Made by a program: the position numbers and the translations under genes. A stretch of DNA of 64,000 nucleotides from Tamaricihabitans halophyticus (GTDB lineage: Bacteria > Actinomycetota > Actinomycetes > Mycobacteriales > Pseudonocardiaceae). The notes under the pieces are model-generated. The model saw nothing but the letters and a program-made list of their open reading frames with translations. It did no database searches and was not told the DNA's origin. Shown in pieces: positions 52,839 through 62,800 of the stretch (its first letter is position 1; every line of letters begins with the position of its first letter). The stretch is from NCBI RefSeq assembly GCF_004340875.1, contig NZ_SLXQ01000001.1, forward strand, positions 1,116,001 to 1,180,000. Direction: 5' to 3'.

Positions 52839-54178
52839 GTACCCGGTCTGAGCTGACCACCGACGCCGACCAAACAACGACCGCGCCGATACCGGTGATC
52901 CGCCCTTCGCCCGTCCCACGTGTGCAAACCGGTCCTGCGAAAGCTCCAACAAAACGCGGCCGAGCAGCGCGCGAGCGGGTGGAGCGCGGCAGTCACTATA
53001 TGCACGGCCTGGACCTGATGCGGGTGATCTGCTCGATCGCCGTGGTCTACAACCACATCGCGAACTGGGCCCGGTTGAACGACGAGGGCTTCCTGGTCTC
53101 CGCCGCCGTGGAGGGCGGCATCATCGGACCGCTGCATCTGAACGCGCTGGCCGGCTTTGTCGGCGTCGGCGCGTTCCTACTGATCAGCGGCGTGGTGGTA
53201 ACCCACGTGGCGTTCGCCGAAGGGCCAGGGCAGTTCCTCGCCCGACGTGGAGTGCGGCTGCTGCCCGCCCTCTGGGTGGCGGTGTTGTTCGCCTGGGTGC
53301 TGGTGACAACTGGACTGCTCAGCGCGGCGGGGGATCCGGACGCGAACGATCTGTGGAAAAACGCGCTGCTGCTGAACTTCAGCCTGGCGGATTCGGCATC
53401 GGTGCTCGGCGTGACCTGGACGCTGGTCATCCAGGTGGTGTTCTGGACGTTCCTCGCCCTGTGTATCCCGCTGCTACGCCGCTGGCCGTGGCTGCCGCCA
53501 GCGATCGCGGCTTGCGGTATCTCGCTGCTGCTCTCCTATACGCACACCATTACCGGCACCGGCATGCACCAGTTGCGCATGATCGCGACGTTCCTGCCCG
53601 TCGCCTTCATCGGGCTGCTGGTGTCACTGGTCCGCAAGCGCAAGCTCAGCCCACTCGCCGGCATCGCGCTCGGCGCCGTGTTTTTCTGGCTCGGCGTGCG
53701 CGCGGTGCTGACCTGGGAGGACACCCCGAACGGGGAAGGCTATGCGCGCACCCTGCTGCTGCTGGTGTTGGTGCTGCTGCTGTGCAGCAAGGCCAACGGT
53801 CGGATCGCCCGCGCGCGCTGGGTCAAGGTGTTCGCCAGCCGCACCTACGTGATTTACCTGCTACACGTGCCGCTGGCGTTTCCGGTGCTCACGCTGCTCA
53901 CTCCGGTGCTCGGATTCGGCTTTGCGGTACTGGTGGCGCTATTGTCCATCGCGGTGGGTACGGAATTGACGTACCGCTTTGTGGAGAAGCCGGCCGCGGA
54001 CGCCTATCGTCGCTGGGAACAGCGGCGAAAATTGGCGAAAAGCAAGCGTCGTGCCGGCATGGGCGGGCACAATGGGCCTACTGTGGCGCCATCGGCTGGG
54101 GACAGTCACCCACCCGGAACGCCAGGGCACCCGCCAACCGAACATCCTCCAAACGGAAAGCCTGGAGCATCGCGATGA
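52835..54178 (+). CDS. Acyltransferase 3 family (OafA/YrhL-like) membrane protein
   Basis: 447 residues, ten membrane helices. A basic N-terminal cytoplasmic region (1-50) is followed by YMHGLDLMRVICSIAVVYNHIANW, matching the R-x10-H acyltransferase 3 signature. Late helices: FASRTYVIYLLHVPLAFPV and LTYRFVEKPAADAY. C-terminal tail Pro/Gly/His-rich. It O-acetylates or acylates glycans at the membrane. ATGA overlaps at both ends bind it to the operon. Confidence 0.93.
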   Translation: MSTRSELTTDADQTTTAPIPVIRPSPVPRVQTGPAKAPTKRGRAARERVERGSHYMHGLDLMRVICSIAVVYNHIANWARLNDEGFLVSAAVEGGIIGPLHLNALAGFVGVGAFLLISGVVVTHVAFAEGPGQFLARRGVRLLPALWVAVLFAWVLVTTGLLSAAGDPDANDLWKNALLLNFSLADSASVLGVTWTLVIQVVFWTFLALCIPLLRRWPWLPPAIAACGISLLLSYTHTITGTGMHQLRMIATFLPVAFIGLLVSLVRKRKLSPLAGIALGAVFFWLGVRAVLTWEDTPNGEGYARTLLLLVLVLLLCSKANGRIARARWVKVFASRTYVIYLLHVPLAFPVLTLLTPVLGFGFAVLVALLSIAVGTELTYRFVEKPAADAYRRWEQRRKLAKSKRRAGMGGHNGPTVAPSAGDSHPPGTPGHPPTEHPPNGKPGASR

Positions 54179-55416
54179 GCTGGCAGGAGCAGCTGCGCCA
54201 GTTGGACACCGAACTGGCACACGGCCGGATCAGCGCGGATGATCACCGCAAGCAGCGGGATGAACTACTCGCGGAGGCCTCGGCGAGCGCGCCGGCCAAG
54301 AACCGGCCGGCGTCCGTGGATGAGCGGCTGCGCTGGCGCAGTTCGAATCCCGGCGCGCAACCCCGCGCCGACAGCACTACTGGCCACACACAGCCGGCGA
54401 GCGGCCAGCCTGGCGCACCGGACTGGCCGGCCGATGCCCCCACTGATTGGCCGGAAACCGCGGCTACTGACTGGCCAACGGAGTCCGCGCCGGCACGCAC
54501 GTCGAAGGTTCCGCAGGCGCTGCTGCAGCCGCCGATCGCGGACCCGTACGCCGATCCGCCGACTCGCCCGCATGTCCCTACGCCGGGAGACAAGCTGGCG
54601 GAACCAGTCAGTCCCAGTCAGCCCAGTCCCGGTCAGCCCAGTCCCAGCCAACCCAGCCCAGGACCGCCAGCACAGCCGGGTGGTGGGCTGCCTCCGCTGG
54701 CCGGTCCGGCACCGGTTCCCATGCCATCGGCGGCCGGCAAGCCACTCGCCGACGATGCGGAGCTAACGCGCAAACCGCGCGTCGACCGGCGCGGTCGGCT
54801 GCTCTATGGCGGAGTGGCCGCCGGGCTGGTGCTCGCCCTGGTCGCGGTCGGGATCTGGCTTTCCGGCGACCCAGCGGAACCGACCGCCGCAAACGATCAA
54901 GTGGCGGCGAACCAGCAGCAGGCCCCCGGCCCGGCGAACGAGCTTGACAGTTTGATGCCGGCACTGCCTGGCGTGGCCAACGAGAACAACTCCTCCGTCA
55001 CCGTCGAAAAAGGACGACAACTCGGGCTCTACACCAAAGAGGAAGCGACCATCCTCGAGGAGAACAACGTGTCCGGGGTGACCTATCGGGGGTCGGCGAA
55101 CGAGGGGATCGGCTACGCGATCCTGGTCGCGGAGAACGAGGACGACGCGGGCGCCAAGCAGACCACGCAGGCCCTGCACGACGAGCTGGTCCGAACCGGG
55201 TTCGAGCCAGGACCGGAGGTTCCCCGGGAGCCCGACCTGCGGGTGCTGAAGCGGCTCAGCGAGCAGTCCAATACCTACCGGGTGGTCTACCAGTCCGGGG
55301 ACTACACGGTCCGGATGGGTCTGGCCCAGATGCCCGCGGCGCAGGAATCGGCGCTCGCTACGGAGTTCGAGCAGATGATAGGCACGGTGCTGGAAAAGTT
55401 CCCGACCCGGCAATGA
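54175..55416 (+). CDS. SHOCT-like/proline-rich/membrane protein A
   Basis: 413 residues. N-terminal helix (WQEQLRQLDTELAHGRISADDHRKQRDELL, SHOCT-like), long Pro/Gln/Ser linker with PSPGQPSPSQPSPGPP repeats (about 50-190), one membrane helix (about 215-236) and an extracellular domain (about 260-413: VTVEKGRQLGLYTKEEATILEENNVSGVTYRG). It is a paralog of the gene at 58277. ATGA overlap with the acyltransferase gene. Function unknown; could be a membrane scaffold or regulator for the glycan machinery. Confidence 0.8.
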   Translation: MSWQEQLRQLDTELAHGRISADDHRKQRDELLAEASASAPAKNRPASVDERLRWRSSNPGAQPRADSTTGHTQPASGQPGAPDWPADAPTDWPETAATDWPTESAPARTSKVPQALLQPPIADPYADPPTRPHVPTPGDKLAEPVSPSQPSPGQPSPSQPSPGPPAQPGGGLPPLAGPAPVPMPSAAGKPLADDAELTRKPRVDRRGRLLYGGVAAGLVLALVAVGIWLSGDPAEPTAANDQVAANQQQAPGPANELDSLMPALPGVANENNSSVTVEKGRQLGLYTKEEATILEENNVSGVTYRGSANEGIGYAILVAENEDDAGAKQTTQALHDELVRTGFEPGPEVPREPDLRVLKRLSEQSNTYRVVYQSGDYTVRMGLAQMPAAQESALATEFEQMIGTVLEKFPTRQ

Positions 55417-55420
55417 CACT

Positions 55421-58078
55421 ATGAGTGTCATGCACCTGGGTTGCACCATTACTCGCGAGGCCGAGCTCCCGCGTGCGCGGGTGCTCGCGGACAGCTACCT
55501 GCGCGCGCATCCGGATCACGAGTTCGTAATCGCCGTGCTGGACGCGCCACGGGGCACCCCCGAGCGCACTGCGGGCGGCGTGCGGATTCTCGGGCCCGGC
55601 GAGTTCGGCGTGGACACCGACACGTATCTGCGGCTGGCTACCGGCTACCGGCCGGCCGAGCTTACGTCCGCGGTAAAGCCGTTGTTGCTACGTCACCTGC
55701 GCGGCGAGGCTGAGCTGGTCTGCTACCTGGATCAGCGGATGTGGGTTGCCGCCGCCCTGCCCGAGTTGCCCGAGCTGACCGCCCGGCACGGGATCGTGGT
55801 CACCCCATACTTCACCCGGCGGCTTCCCGCCGACTACGCCGAGTTCGACGAGGCCGCGTTGGTTGGTTCGGGACAGTTGAGCCCGGCACTGGTCGCGGTC
55901 GGCGCGGGCGGTGACGAGTTGCTTGCCGCCTGGGCGCTGGCGGCAACGCGATTCACGTTGACCGCGCCGGATTCCCCACAGTGGCCGGAGCAAACCTGGT
56001 TTGACCGCTACCTGCCGAGTTACGGTGCGCATGTCTGGCTGGACGAGTCGGTGCATATCGCGTGCTGGAACGCCGCGCAGCGCGCGGAAAGCGAACCGCG
56101 ACTGGTGAATTTCCTTGGCTACGACCCGGATTCGCCGTACCTGCTTTCCACCTACTGCCAGCGGCGACCGTCCGCGTTGCTCTCCGAGCTACCGGCGCTG
56201 CATGCGGTGGCCGATGCTTACGGCACGGCGCTGCGCGCTGCCGGCCGGCCGGTCGAGTCCGCTCCGTCCTGGTTGGATGAACTGCCCGATGGCACGCCGC
56301 TGGATCCGGTGTTGCGCAACCTGTTCCGGGTCACCTGGCAGCGCTACACCGAGACGATTGAGCGGGACCGGAACTGGCCGGATGTACCGCCACCGGCGCA
56401 TGCTTTCGCCAATGGTGGCGCGGATTTCCGCGAATGGCTTGCCAGTCCCGCGGAGCATGCCCAGTCGCGTGCCGGGTTGAACCGCTGGGCGATGGTGCTC
56501 TACGAGTCCAGGGTGGACCTTCAACTGGCCTTCGCGTTGCCGACCACGAGGGACGCCGAGAGTTTCCGGGAGTGGTGCCGGAACAACGCCGTCGCCGATG
56601 GGCTGCTCGCCGAGTGGGCGGCGCCGAGTGAGCCCGAGGCGCCGCGTAGTCCGGATACCGCCTTCGGGGTCAACCTGCTCGGGCATCTCACCGCCGAACT
56701 CGGTGTCGGTGAGCTCGGCCGCACGCTGCATACCGCGATCACCCGCGCCGAGCTACCGAGCGCGAGCGTCGTGGAAGATCAGCTGATCGCCAACCGTGCT
56801 GGGCACCAGGTGCCGGCCGATGCGGGTGCGCCGCGCTTCGGGGTCACCGTGGTCGCGGTGAACGCTGATCTGACCGAGAAGGTCGCCGACCAGTACCCGG
56901 AGGCGCTGCGTGACAGGTACGTGATCGGCGTGTGGTCCTGGGAACTGGACGAGTTCCCCGAGTCCATGCACCACGCCTTCGATCTGGTCGACGAGGTCTG
57001 GACCATCAGCGAGTTCTGCCGGCAGGCGATCGCGAAACACACCGACAAGCCGGTGCGGGTGTTCCCCATCCCGGTTCGTGCGTCCACTGTCGACGATCAG
57101 CGGCGCGAGCCGGGAAAACCACCGCGATTCCTGTTCGCTTTCGACTACAACAGCATCGCCGAGCGCAAGAACCCATGGGCGGTCATCGAGGCGTTTCAGC
57201 GGGCGTTTCCCGAGGGCGAACCGGCCGAGCTGGTACTCAAGACGATCAACGCCGATCGGGCCGTCGCCGAGGCGGAACGGTTGCGGGCGCTGGCGCATGC
57301 GGACCCCAGGATCACTCTTTTGGAGCAGTACCTGGACACCGCCGAGTTGGCCGAGCTGTACGCGGGCGCGGATTGTTACATCTCACTGCACCGCAGTGAG
57401 GGTTTCGGGTTCACCGTGGCCGAGGCGATCGCGCACGGCCTGCCGGTGATCTGCACGGACTACTCGGGGACCAGCGAGTTCGTGCCGAGCGACGCCGCGT
57501 GGTTGATTGGCCACACGATGGTTGAGGTCGGCCCCGGGCTGGCGCCCTACCCCGCGCGGGCCAGGTGGGCCGAACCCGATGTGACCGCCGCGGCCGAGGC
57601 GCTGCGCGCGGTGGCGGCCGATCCTGCTGCCGCGGCGGATCGTGGTCGGATCGCCAGGGAAACGGTGCTGCGGGCGCGGTCCATGGACGCCGCGGCCGAC
57701 TGGGTGGCTGAGCAGCTGACCAGGGCACATGCCGACTGGTTGGCCAACGGCGGGCCGGCGGCCGCTACCCAGGAGGAGGCCGAGGAGCCAGCGACTTCGG
57801 GCGAGTTGGATGAGCCACTTGCCCGGCTACGGGCGGCGCGGGAGGCACTGCGGTGGCGCGCCGAAGCGGACACTCCTTCGCGGATCCCCGGCGCACCGTT
57901 GTTGCGCAAAGCGGTACTACGTGCGCTCGATCACTATGACGCACACAATCGGCGCGTGCTCAATTCCGTGCTGGATGGCGTAGAAAGCGCGTTTACCCAG
58001 GTCGTTGCGCAGGTCGCGGAGTTGCAGGCACGATTGGATGAAAATGCGCCCGGGAGTCGTTCTGACACGCAACGCTAA
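55421..58078 (+). CDS. Large two-domain glycosyltransferase (GT4 C-terminal)
   Basis: 885 residues. The N-terminal region (1-220) resembles a nucleotide-sugar transferase fold of GT8-like type: MHLGCTITREAELPRARVLADSYL, then ELVCYLDQRMWV. C-terminal GT4/GT-B (about 410-770) with NLLGHLTAELGVGELGRTLHTAI, YVIGVWSWELDEFPE, FAFDYNSIAERKNPWAVIEAF and EX7E motif EGFGFTVAEA near 660. Helical tail at 770-885. It starts 4 bp after protein A stops; an internal ATG at 55430 is also possible. Builds or extends a surface polysaccharide by inference. Confidence 0.88.
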   Translation: MSVMHLGCTITREAELPRARVLADSYLRAHPDHEFVIAVLDAPRGTPERTAGGVRILGPGEFGVDTDTYLRLATGYRPAELTSAVKPLLLRHLRGEAELVCYLDQRMWVAAALPELPELTARHGIVVTPYFTRRLPADYAEFDEAALVGSGQLSPALVAVGAGGDELLAAWALAATRFTLTAPDSPQWPEQTWFDRYLPSYGAHVWLDESVHIACWNAAQRAESEPRLVNFLGYDPDSPYLLSTYCQRRPSALLSELPALHAVADAYGTALRAAGRPVESAPSWLDELPDGTPLDPVLRNLFRVTWQRYTETIERDRNWPDVPPPAHAFANGGADFREWLASPAEHAQSRAGLNRWAMVLYESRVDLQLAFALPTTRDAESFREWCRNNAVADGLLAEWAAPSEPEAPRSPDTAFGVNLLGHLTAELGVGELGRTLHTAITRAELPSASVVEDQLIANRAGHQVPADAGAPRFGVTVVAVNADLTEKVADQYPEALRDRYVIGVWSWELDEFPESMHHAFDLVDEVWTISEFCRQAIAKHTDKPVRVFPIPVRASTVDDQRREPGKPPRFLFAFDYNSIAERKNPWAVIEAFQRAFPEGEPAELVLKTINADRAVAEAERLRALAHADPRITLLEQYLDTAELAELYAGADCYISLHRSEGFGFTVAEAIAHGLPVICTDYSGTSEFVPSDAAWLIGHTMVEVGPGLAPYPARARWAEPDVTAAAEALRAVAADPAAAADRGRIARETVLRARSMDAAADWVAEQLTRAHADWLANGGPAAATQEEAEEPATSGELDEPLARLRAAREALRWRAEADTPSRIPGAPLLRKAVLRALDHYDAHNRRVLNSVLDGVESAFTQVVAQVAELQARLDENAPGSRSDTQR

Positions 58079-58276
58079 TCCGGGTGCCGCCGATAACCCG
58101 ATCGTGGGGCGGGAATAAGTTACGACTTAGCACGCGATAACCACTATGGCCGTGATTGCGTGCAAAATGTGCATAACTCGCCCGATTGGTGCACAGCTCA
58201 GCGTGTTCCGGGCAGGACATAGCTCACCGGTATTGCGAAGATGGGTACGGCTACGGACCCGAAAGGGGGTGCCAGG

Positions 58277-59791
58277 GTGACCTGGCAGGAGGAACTGCGG
58301 AAGCTGGATGAAGAGCTAGCCGCAGGGCGAATCGCGGCGGACGACTACCGAGTCCGACGGGATCAGGTGCTCTCCTCCGCGGTGGCGCCCGGCGAGCAGG
58401 GGCAACAGCCCGCGGAGCCCGGCGGTCAACCGCACCCCAACCAGCCGCCCCAGGGACAACCACCCCAAGGACAACCACCCCAAGGACAACCACCCCAAGG
58501 ACAACCACCGCAGGGACAGCCGCCACACGGCGGGCAGCCACCGTTCGGGCAGCAGGGCCAGCCGGCGCCTGGTCAGCCGGCCGCGCAGCCCCCGCAGGCC
58601 GGACAAGCTCCACAGGGAGGCGCAGCGCCGGATTCGACGCAGATCATCTCGGCGATCCCTGCCGCCGAGACGTCAGGACAACAACCACCTGGTCAGCAGC
58701 CACCGGCGGGTCCACCTCAGCAGGGCAATGACGCTGCCGAGCGGACCCAGGCGGTTCCACCGGGTTGGCAGCGCGGCGGGGCCGAACCGGAGCGCACCCA
58801 GGCGGTGCAGCCAGGTCAGCAGCCACTACCGCCGTACGGCCAGCAGCCGGGTTCCCCGCCGGCCGGATTCCCAGCGCCGGGCGCTCCTTCTGGTGGATTT
58901 CCCGCGCAGCAGGGGCATCCGGGGCCCGGCTCGCCACCGAGCGGCTTTCCCACGCAGGGACAACAGGGCTACGGCGGTCCGCAGGGTTACCCTGGGCAGG
59001 GGTACAGCCAGCCCGAACACCAGGCGCCGTGGCATACCGAGGACGATGATTCTCCGCCGTGGGGCGGCGATATCCCGCTGATGTCACCAGGGTCCACTTC
59101 AGATTGGGTGAAGCAGGGGCCCGAGGTTTTTGACGAGGATTCGCGGCCGAAAAAGGGCAAGACGATCTTCGCGATTTCCGGCGCCGTGGTACTGCTCGCG
59201 GTGGCGGGGCTGGCCGTGTGGTTCTTCGTGTTGCAGGGTGACGGCGGCGAAGGCGGCGGCGGTGGGGGCGGCGGGCAGGCTTCGCCGAGCCAGAGCCAGG
59301 AACAGCCGGTGCCGTTGAACGAGGTGCTGCCCGATCCACCCGGCCAGGCCGATTCGGATAACGGCACGCTGAAACCACAGGACGCGCGCCAGTCGGGCCG
59401 GATCAACCAGGAAGAGGTCGCGGCGCTCGAAGAGGCCGGGGTCAAGGAGATCCAGTTCAAGGGATCCACCGACGGCGACTTCACCTACCAGGCGATGGCG
59501 TTCGAAACCGCGGACAAGCAGGCTGCGGACAAGTTGGCGCAGTCGCTGTATGAGACGGCGAAGAAGTCCGGGATGGTCGATGGCTCCAAGGGTGAGCGGT
59601 TGCCGCAAGAGGTTGAGGTAACGCAGCAGAGCCAGTTCCCGAAGAGCGGCGCGTACCAGCTGGTCTACGCCGCGGACGACCGGGTGATCCGGGTGCTCGT
59701 TGAGCAGGAACCGATCGGCGATGACGACAAGGAACTGATCGGCAAGTTCCAGACCTACACGATTTCCGCAGCGGAGAACGTCGCGAAGTAA
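58277..59791 (+). CDS. SHOCT-like/proline-rich/membrane protein B
   Basis: 504 residues. Same plan as protein A: N-terminal WQEELRKLDEELAAGRIAADDYRVRRDQVL, a very long Pro/Gln/Gly-rich region (about 35-260) with five PQGQP units encoded by a 15-bp tandem repeat (58448-58522), one membrane helix (about 293-315) and an extracellular domain (about 370-504, with GRINQEEVAALEEAGVKEIQFKG). GTG 58277 chosen; GGGGG lies upstream. It begins after a 198-bp gap that likely holds its own promoter. Confidence 0.82.
   Translation: MTWQEELRKLDEELAAGRIAADDYRVRRDQVLSSAVAPGEQGQQPAEPGGQPHPNQPPQGQPPQGQPPQGQPPQGQPPQGQPPHGGQPPFGQQGQPAPGQPAAQPPQAGQAPQGGAAPDSTQIISAIPAAETSGQQPPGQQPPAGPPQQGNDAAERTQAVPPGWQRGGAEPERTQAVQPGQQPLPPYGQQPGSPPAGFPAPGAPSGGFPAQQGHPGPGSPPSGFPTQGQQGYGGPQGYPGQGYSQPEHQAPWHTEDDDSPPWGGDIPLMSPGSTSDWVKQGPEVFDEDSRPKKGKTIFAISGAVVLLAVAGLAVWFFVLQGDGGEGGGGGGGGQASPSQSQEQPVPLNEVLPDPPGQADSDNGTLKPQDARQSGRINQEEVAALEEAGVKEIQFKGSTDGDFTYQAMAFETADKQAADKLAQSLYETAKKSGMVDGSKGERLPQEVEVTQQSQFPKSGAYQLVYAADDRVIRVLVEQEPIGDDDKELIGKFQTYTISAAENVAK
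58448..58522 (+). repeat. 15-bp tandem minisatellite in protein B gene
   Basis: Five units of CCCCAAGGACAACCA encoding PQGQP; units 2-4 are identical, units 1 and 5 diverge. They use CAA, GGA and CCA, codons otherwise scarce here. Confidence 0.9.
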
Positions 59792-59801
59792 CGCTGGCCG
59801 T

Positions 59802-59830
59802 CCGTGGGCCGCGCCGCACGCGGTCCACGG
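59802..59830 (+). terminator. Stem-loop terminator after protein B
   Basis: CCGTGGGCCGCG and CGCGGTCCACGG pair over 12 bp (one G-T wobble) around a 5-nt loop, 10 bp after the stop. Confidence 0.75.
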
Positions 59831-59861
59831 GTGGCAAGGCGCGCGGCGATCCGCGCGGCGG

Positions 59862-59878
59862 GATAATCTTGGGCGATG
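59862..59878 (+). promoter_or_regulatory. Leaderless promoter for the methyltransferase/GT2 fusion
   Basis: GATAATCT: TAATCT (59864-59869) is a -10 match followed by 6 nt and ATG 59876. No ribosome site is present, so a leaderless mRNA is likely. Confidence 0.6.
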
Positions 59879-62800
59879 GATTACGCGGACGGTGCCGAAG
59901 CCGATGTGCTCCGGATCCTGGCCGAGCCGGGCGATTCGCGTGCTGGCGCCGCCCGGCTACACGAGGCCAGTTGGGACGGCCCGGCGTTGGCGTATCACTT
60001 CGCGCCGCAGCGCGCCGCGTTGCTCGCCCCGCTGAACATCACGGCCGGTCTACGGGTACTCGATGTCGGCTGCGGCAGCGGCCCGCTGACCAGGGCGCTC
60101 GGCGACCTTGGCGCGCAGGTCGTCGGCGTCGAGGGCGTCCCGGCGCGGGCCAAAGCGGCCGAGTTGCGCTGTCGCGGCTTGGACAACGTGCGCATCGAAC
60201 AGGGCGCACTGCCGGAAGCGCTGCGTACGATCGCGCCACCCGTAGCGGCAAAGCCCGGCAAGTCCGCGAAACCTGTCGCCCCCACCCCGTACAGTAAAAA
60301 ACAAGGGGACCCCCTTCGTACGAATGGCACGTTCGATCTGGCGCTGTTGTGCGGGGTGTTGGAGTACAGCGCGACTTACGGGGTTGGCCCGCGCGAGTTG
60401 CTGGCCGAGGTCGCGGCTTCCCTTACCGAGCACGGGGTTCTCGCGCTTGCCGTGGAAAACCAGCTTGGTCTTGGTTACCTGCTCGGCCGCCCGGAAGATC
60501 ACCACGGCGGCCCGTGGCTTGGCCCGGTCGACTACCCGGGTCGCAGCACCCGAACCTGGACAAGGCACACACTGTCCACAATGCTCACTGATGCTGGGCT
60601 TGGCGCCCAGCGGTGGCTATTGCCTTACCCGGATTACAAGCTGCCGAGGGCAATCCTGGATGCTGCCCTGCTCGATTGGCCCGATGGGCCGGAAATCGCC
60701 GACAAGTTGGTTCGCGATCCGTTGCTCGGCGCCTTCGGGGATACGCACGCCACGGTGCCCACCCGCCAGGCGCATCGGCTCGCCCTAGCCGAGGGTTTCG
60801 GCGCCGCGATCGCCCCGGCGTTTCTGGTACTCGCCGCCCGCGACGAGGATGCGCTGCGCGCGGCCAGTTCCGCGGCACTCGGCTGGTTGGTCACGGACGC
60901 CCGGCGCGCCCGCTGGCGGCGCCGCCGCGAGCTACGAATCGATGCCGGCGAAGCCAACCTGCATACCGTACGCGGCGAGGAAAGCACCGATGGCTGGCTC
61001 AGCCAGCGGCATATCGCGCGGGAGCCGGTACTGCCCGGCGAGAGCCTGGACGCCGCCCTGCTGGCGGCACTACGCGAACCCGATCTGGACGCCGCGCGGG
61101 AACTGCTCAGCAGCTGGCGAACACACTGCACGGCCGACGCGCGGGAGCTACGCGGCAGCGACCTGCGCCACCCCTACCTGCCCGGCGACGCGCACGTGCC
61201 CGTGTTGCCAGCCGACTGCCTCGATGTGCACCCAGGCAACCTGATCCGGCAACCAGACGGCGGGCTGGTAAGGATCGACCGGGAGTGGCATGCCGGCACC
61301 GGCGTCGATGCCGAGCTGGTGCTGCTGCGCGGCCTCTGGGATTTCGCCCGAGAAATGCACGCTGCCGGCGAACCACACCCCTGGCACGCCGAACTCACTC
61401 CGCGCCAGCTGGTGCACGAGCTTGCCGGGCTTGCTGGGCTGTCCGACCAGCGCTGGCTGGAACTGGTGGACGCGGAAGCCGCGCTGCAGAAACTCGTGCT
61501 CGGCAAGCCACGCGCGCGAGCCGCCGCGCAACTGCGGGACAACGCTGCCCAAGCCGGTCGGCCACGGCAGTGGGATCTGCTCGGTGGCGTCGATGAGCTC
61601 GTCCACGCGGCCCGCGCGGCGGAGACCGAACTGCGGACCGAACGGGACCGGCAGCGCGAAACCATCGCCCAGTTGACCGAAGCGCTGACCAACGAGCGAG
61701 AACATGCCGAGCAGCTGAACGCCGAACTCGGCCGCCGTAACGCCGAGGCAACCAAACTGCTCGCTGAACGGGACACCGAGAACGAGCGGCTACGCGGTCG
61801 GATAGCCGAACTGGACACCCGGCTCGGCCTAGCGCTCGGCGAGTTGACGGATTTCCAGCAGGAACGTGCCGCCGAGGATGCCGAGCTCGAACGGGCGAGC
61901 AAGCAGCTGGACGACGCGGATAACCGGTTGCGGAACAGCAAGTCCGCGTTGCAGACCGCGCACCGGCAACTGGCGCTCGCCCGCCGGATTCCCGGTCTGC
62001 GCCGGCTGATCAACCGGCGCGCGGGCGATGAGCTCTTCTACGGAATCTCGCTACCAGACAAACCGATCCACTGTGGACGCGGCCAGCTGATCGAGCTTTC
62101 CGGTTGGGTCGTACACGCCACGGCCCGGGTCCGCGCGGTCACGATCCTGGTCGCCGGTAAGCGGAGTGCCGCGAACCTCGGTGGGCTCCGGCCGGATGTG
62201 GCCGCGAATCTCGCCGAAGACGGACTGCACGCGCAACAGGACTGCGGTGTCTACGCGATGGTCCCGCTGCCGGCGCGGAGCAGCCCGGGCAAGCTCGACC
62301 TCGGTCTTGAGGTGGAGCTGTACGGCGGGCGGCGGATCCGGCGCGAGCTGGGCTCGGTCGAAGTGCTGCCCGAGGCGGCGCTGCGCCCGCTCAGCGTGCG
62401 GTGGCCGGGCAGCGGCCAGCGGGTGGCGGTCTGCATGGCCACATACAACCCGGATCGGACCTATCTGGCCGAGCAGCTGGATTCGCTGCGCGGGCAAACC
62501 CACGACAACTGGGTGTGCATCCTCTGCGACGACGGTTCGAACCCGGCTGGCCGGCGCAACCTCGCCGAGCTGACCGCAGGCGACGACCGGTTCATCCTGG
62601 TGGAAAGCAACGAGAATGTCGGTTTCTACCGGAACTTCGAGCGCGCCCTGGAACGGGTACCCGCGGACGCCGACGCCATTGCACTGTCCGATCAGGACGA
62701 CGTGTGGGATAGCGGGAAGCTGGCAAGGTTGCTCGAGGAGTTCGAGGACCCCGCCGTACAACTGGTCTATTCGGATATGCGGTTGATCAACGAGCACGGC

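Noticed and set aside
53353-54174. Extension of protein A frame upstream of 54175.
   Set aside because: It overlaps the acyltransferase coding region; ATGA overlap and the SHOCT-like start support 54175.
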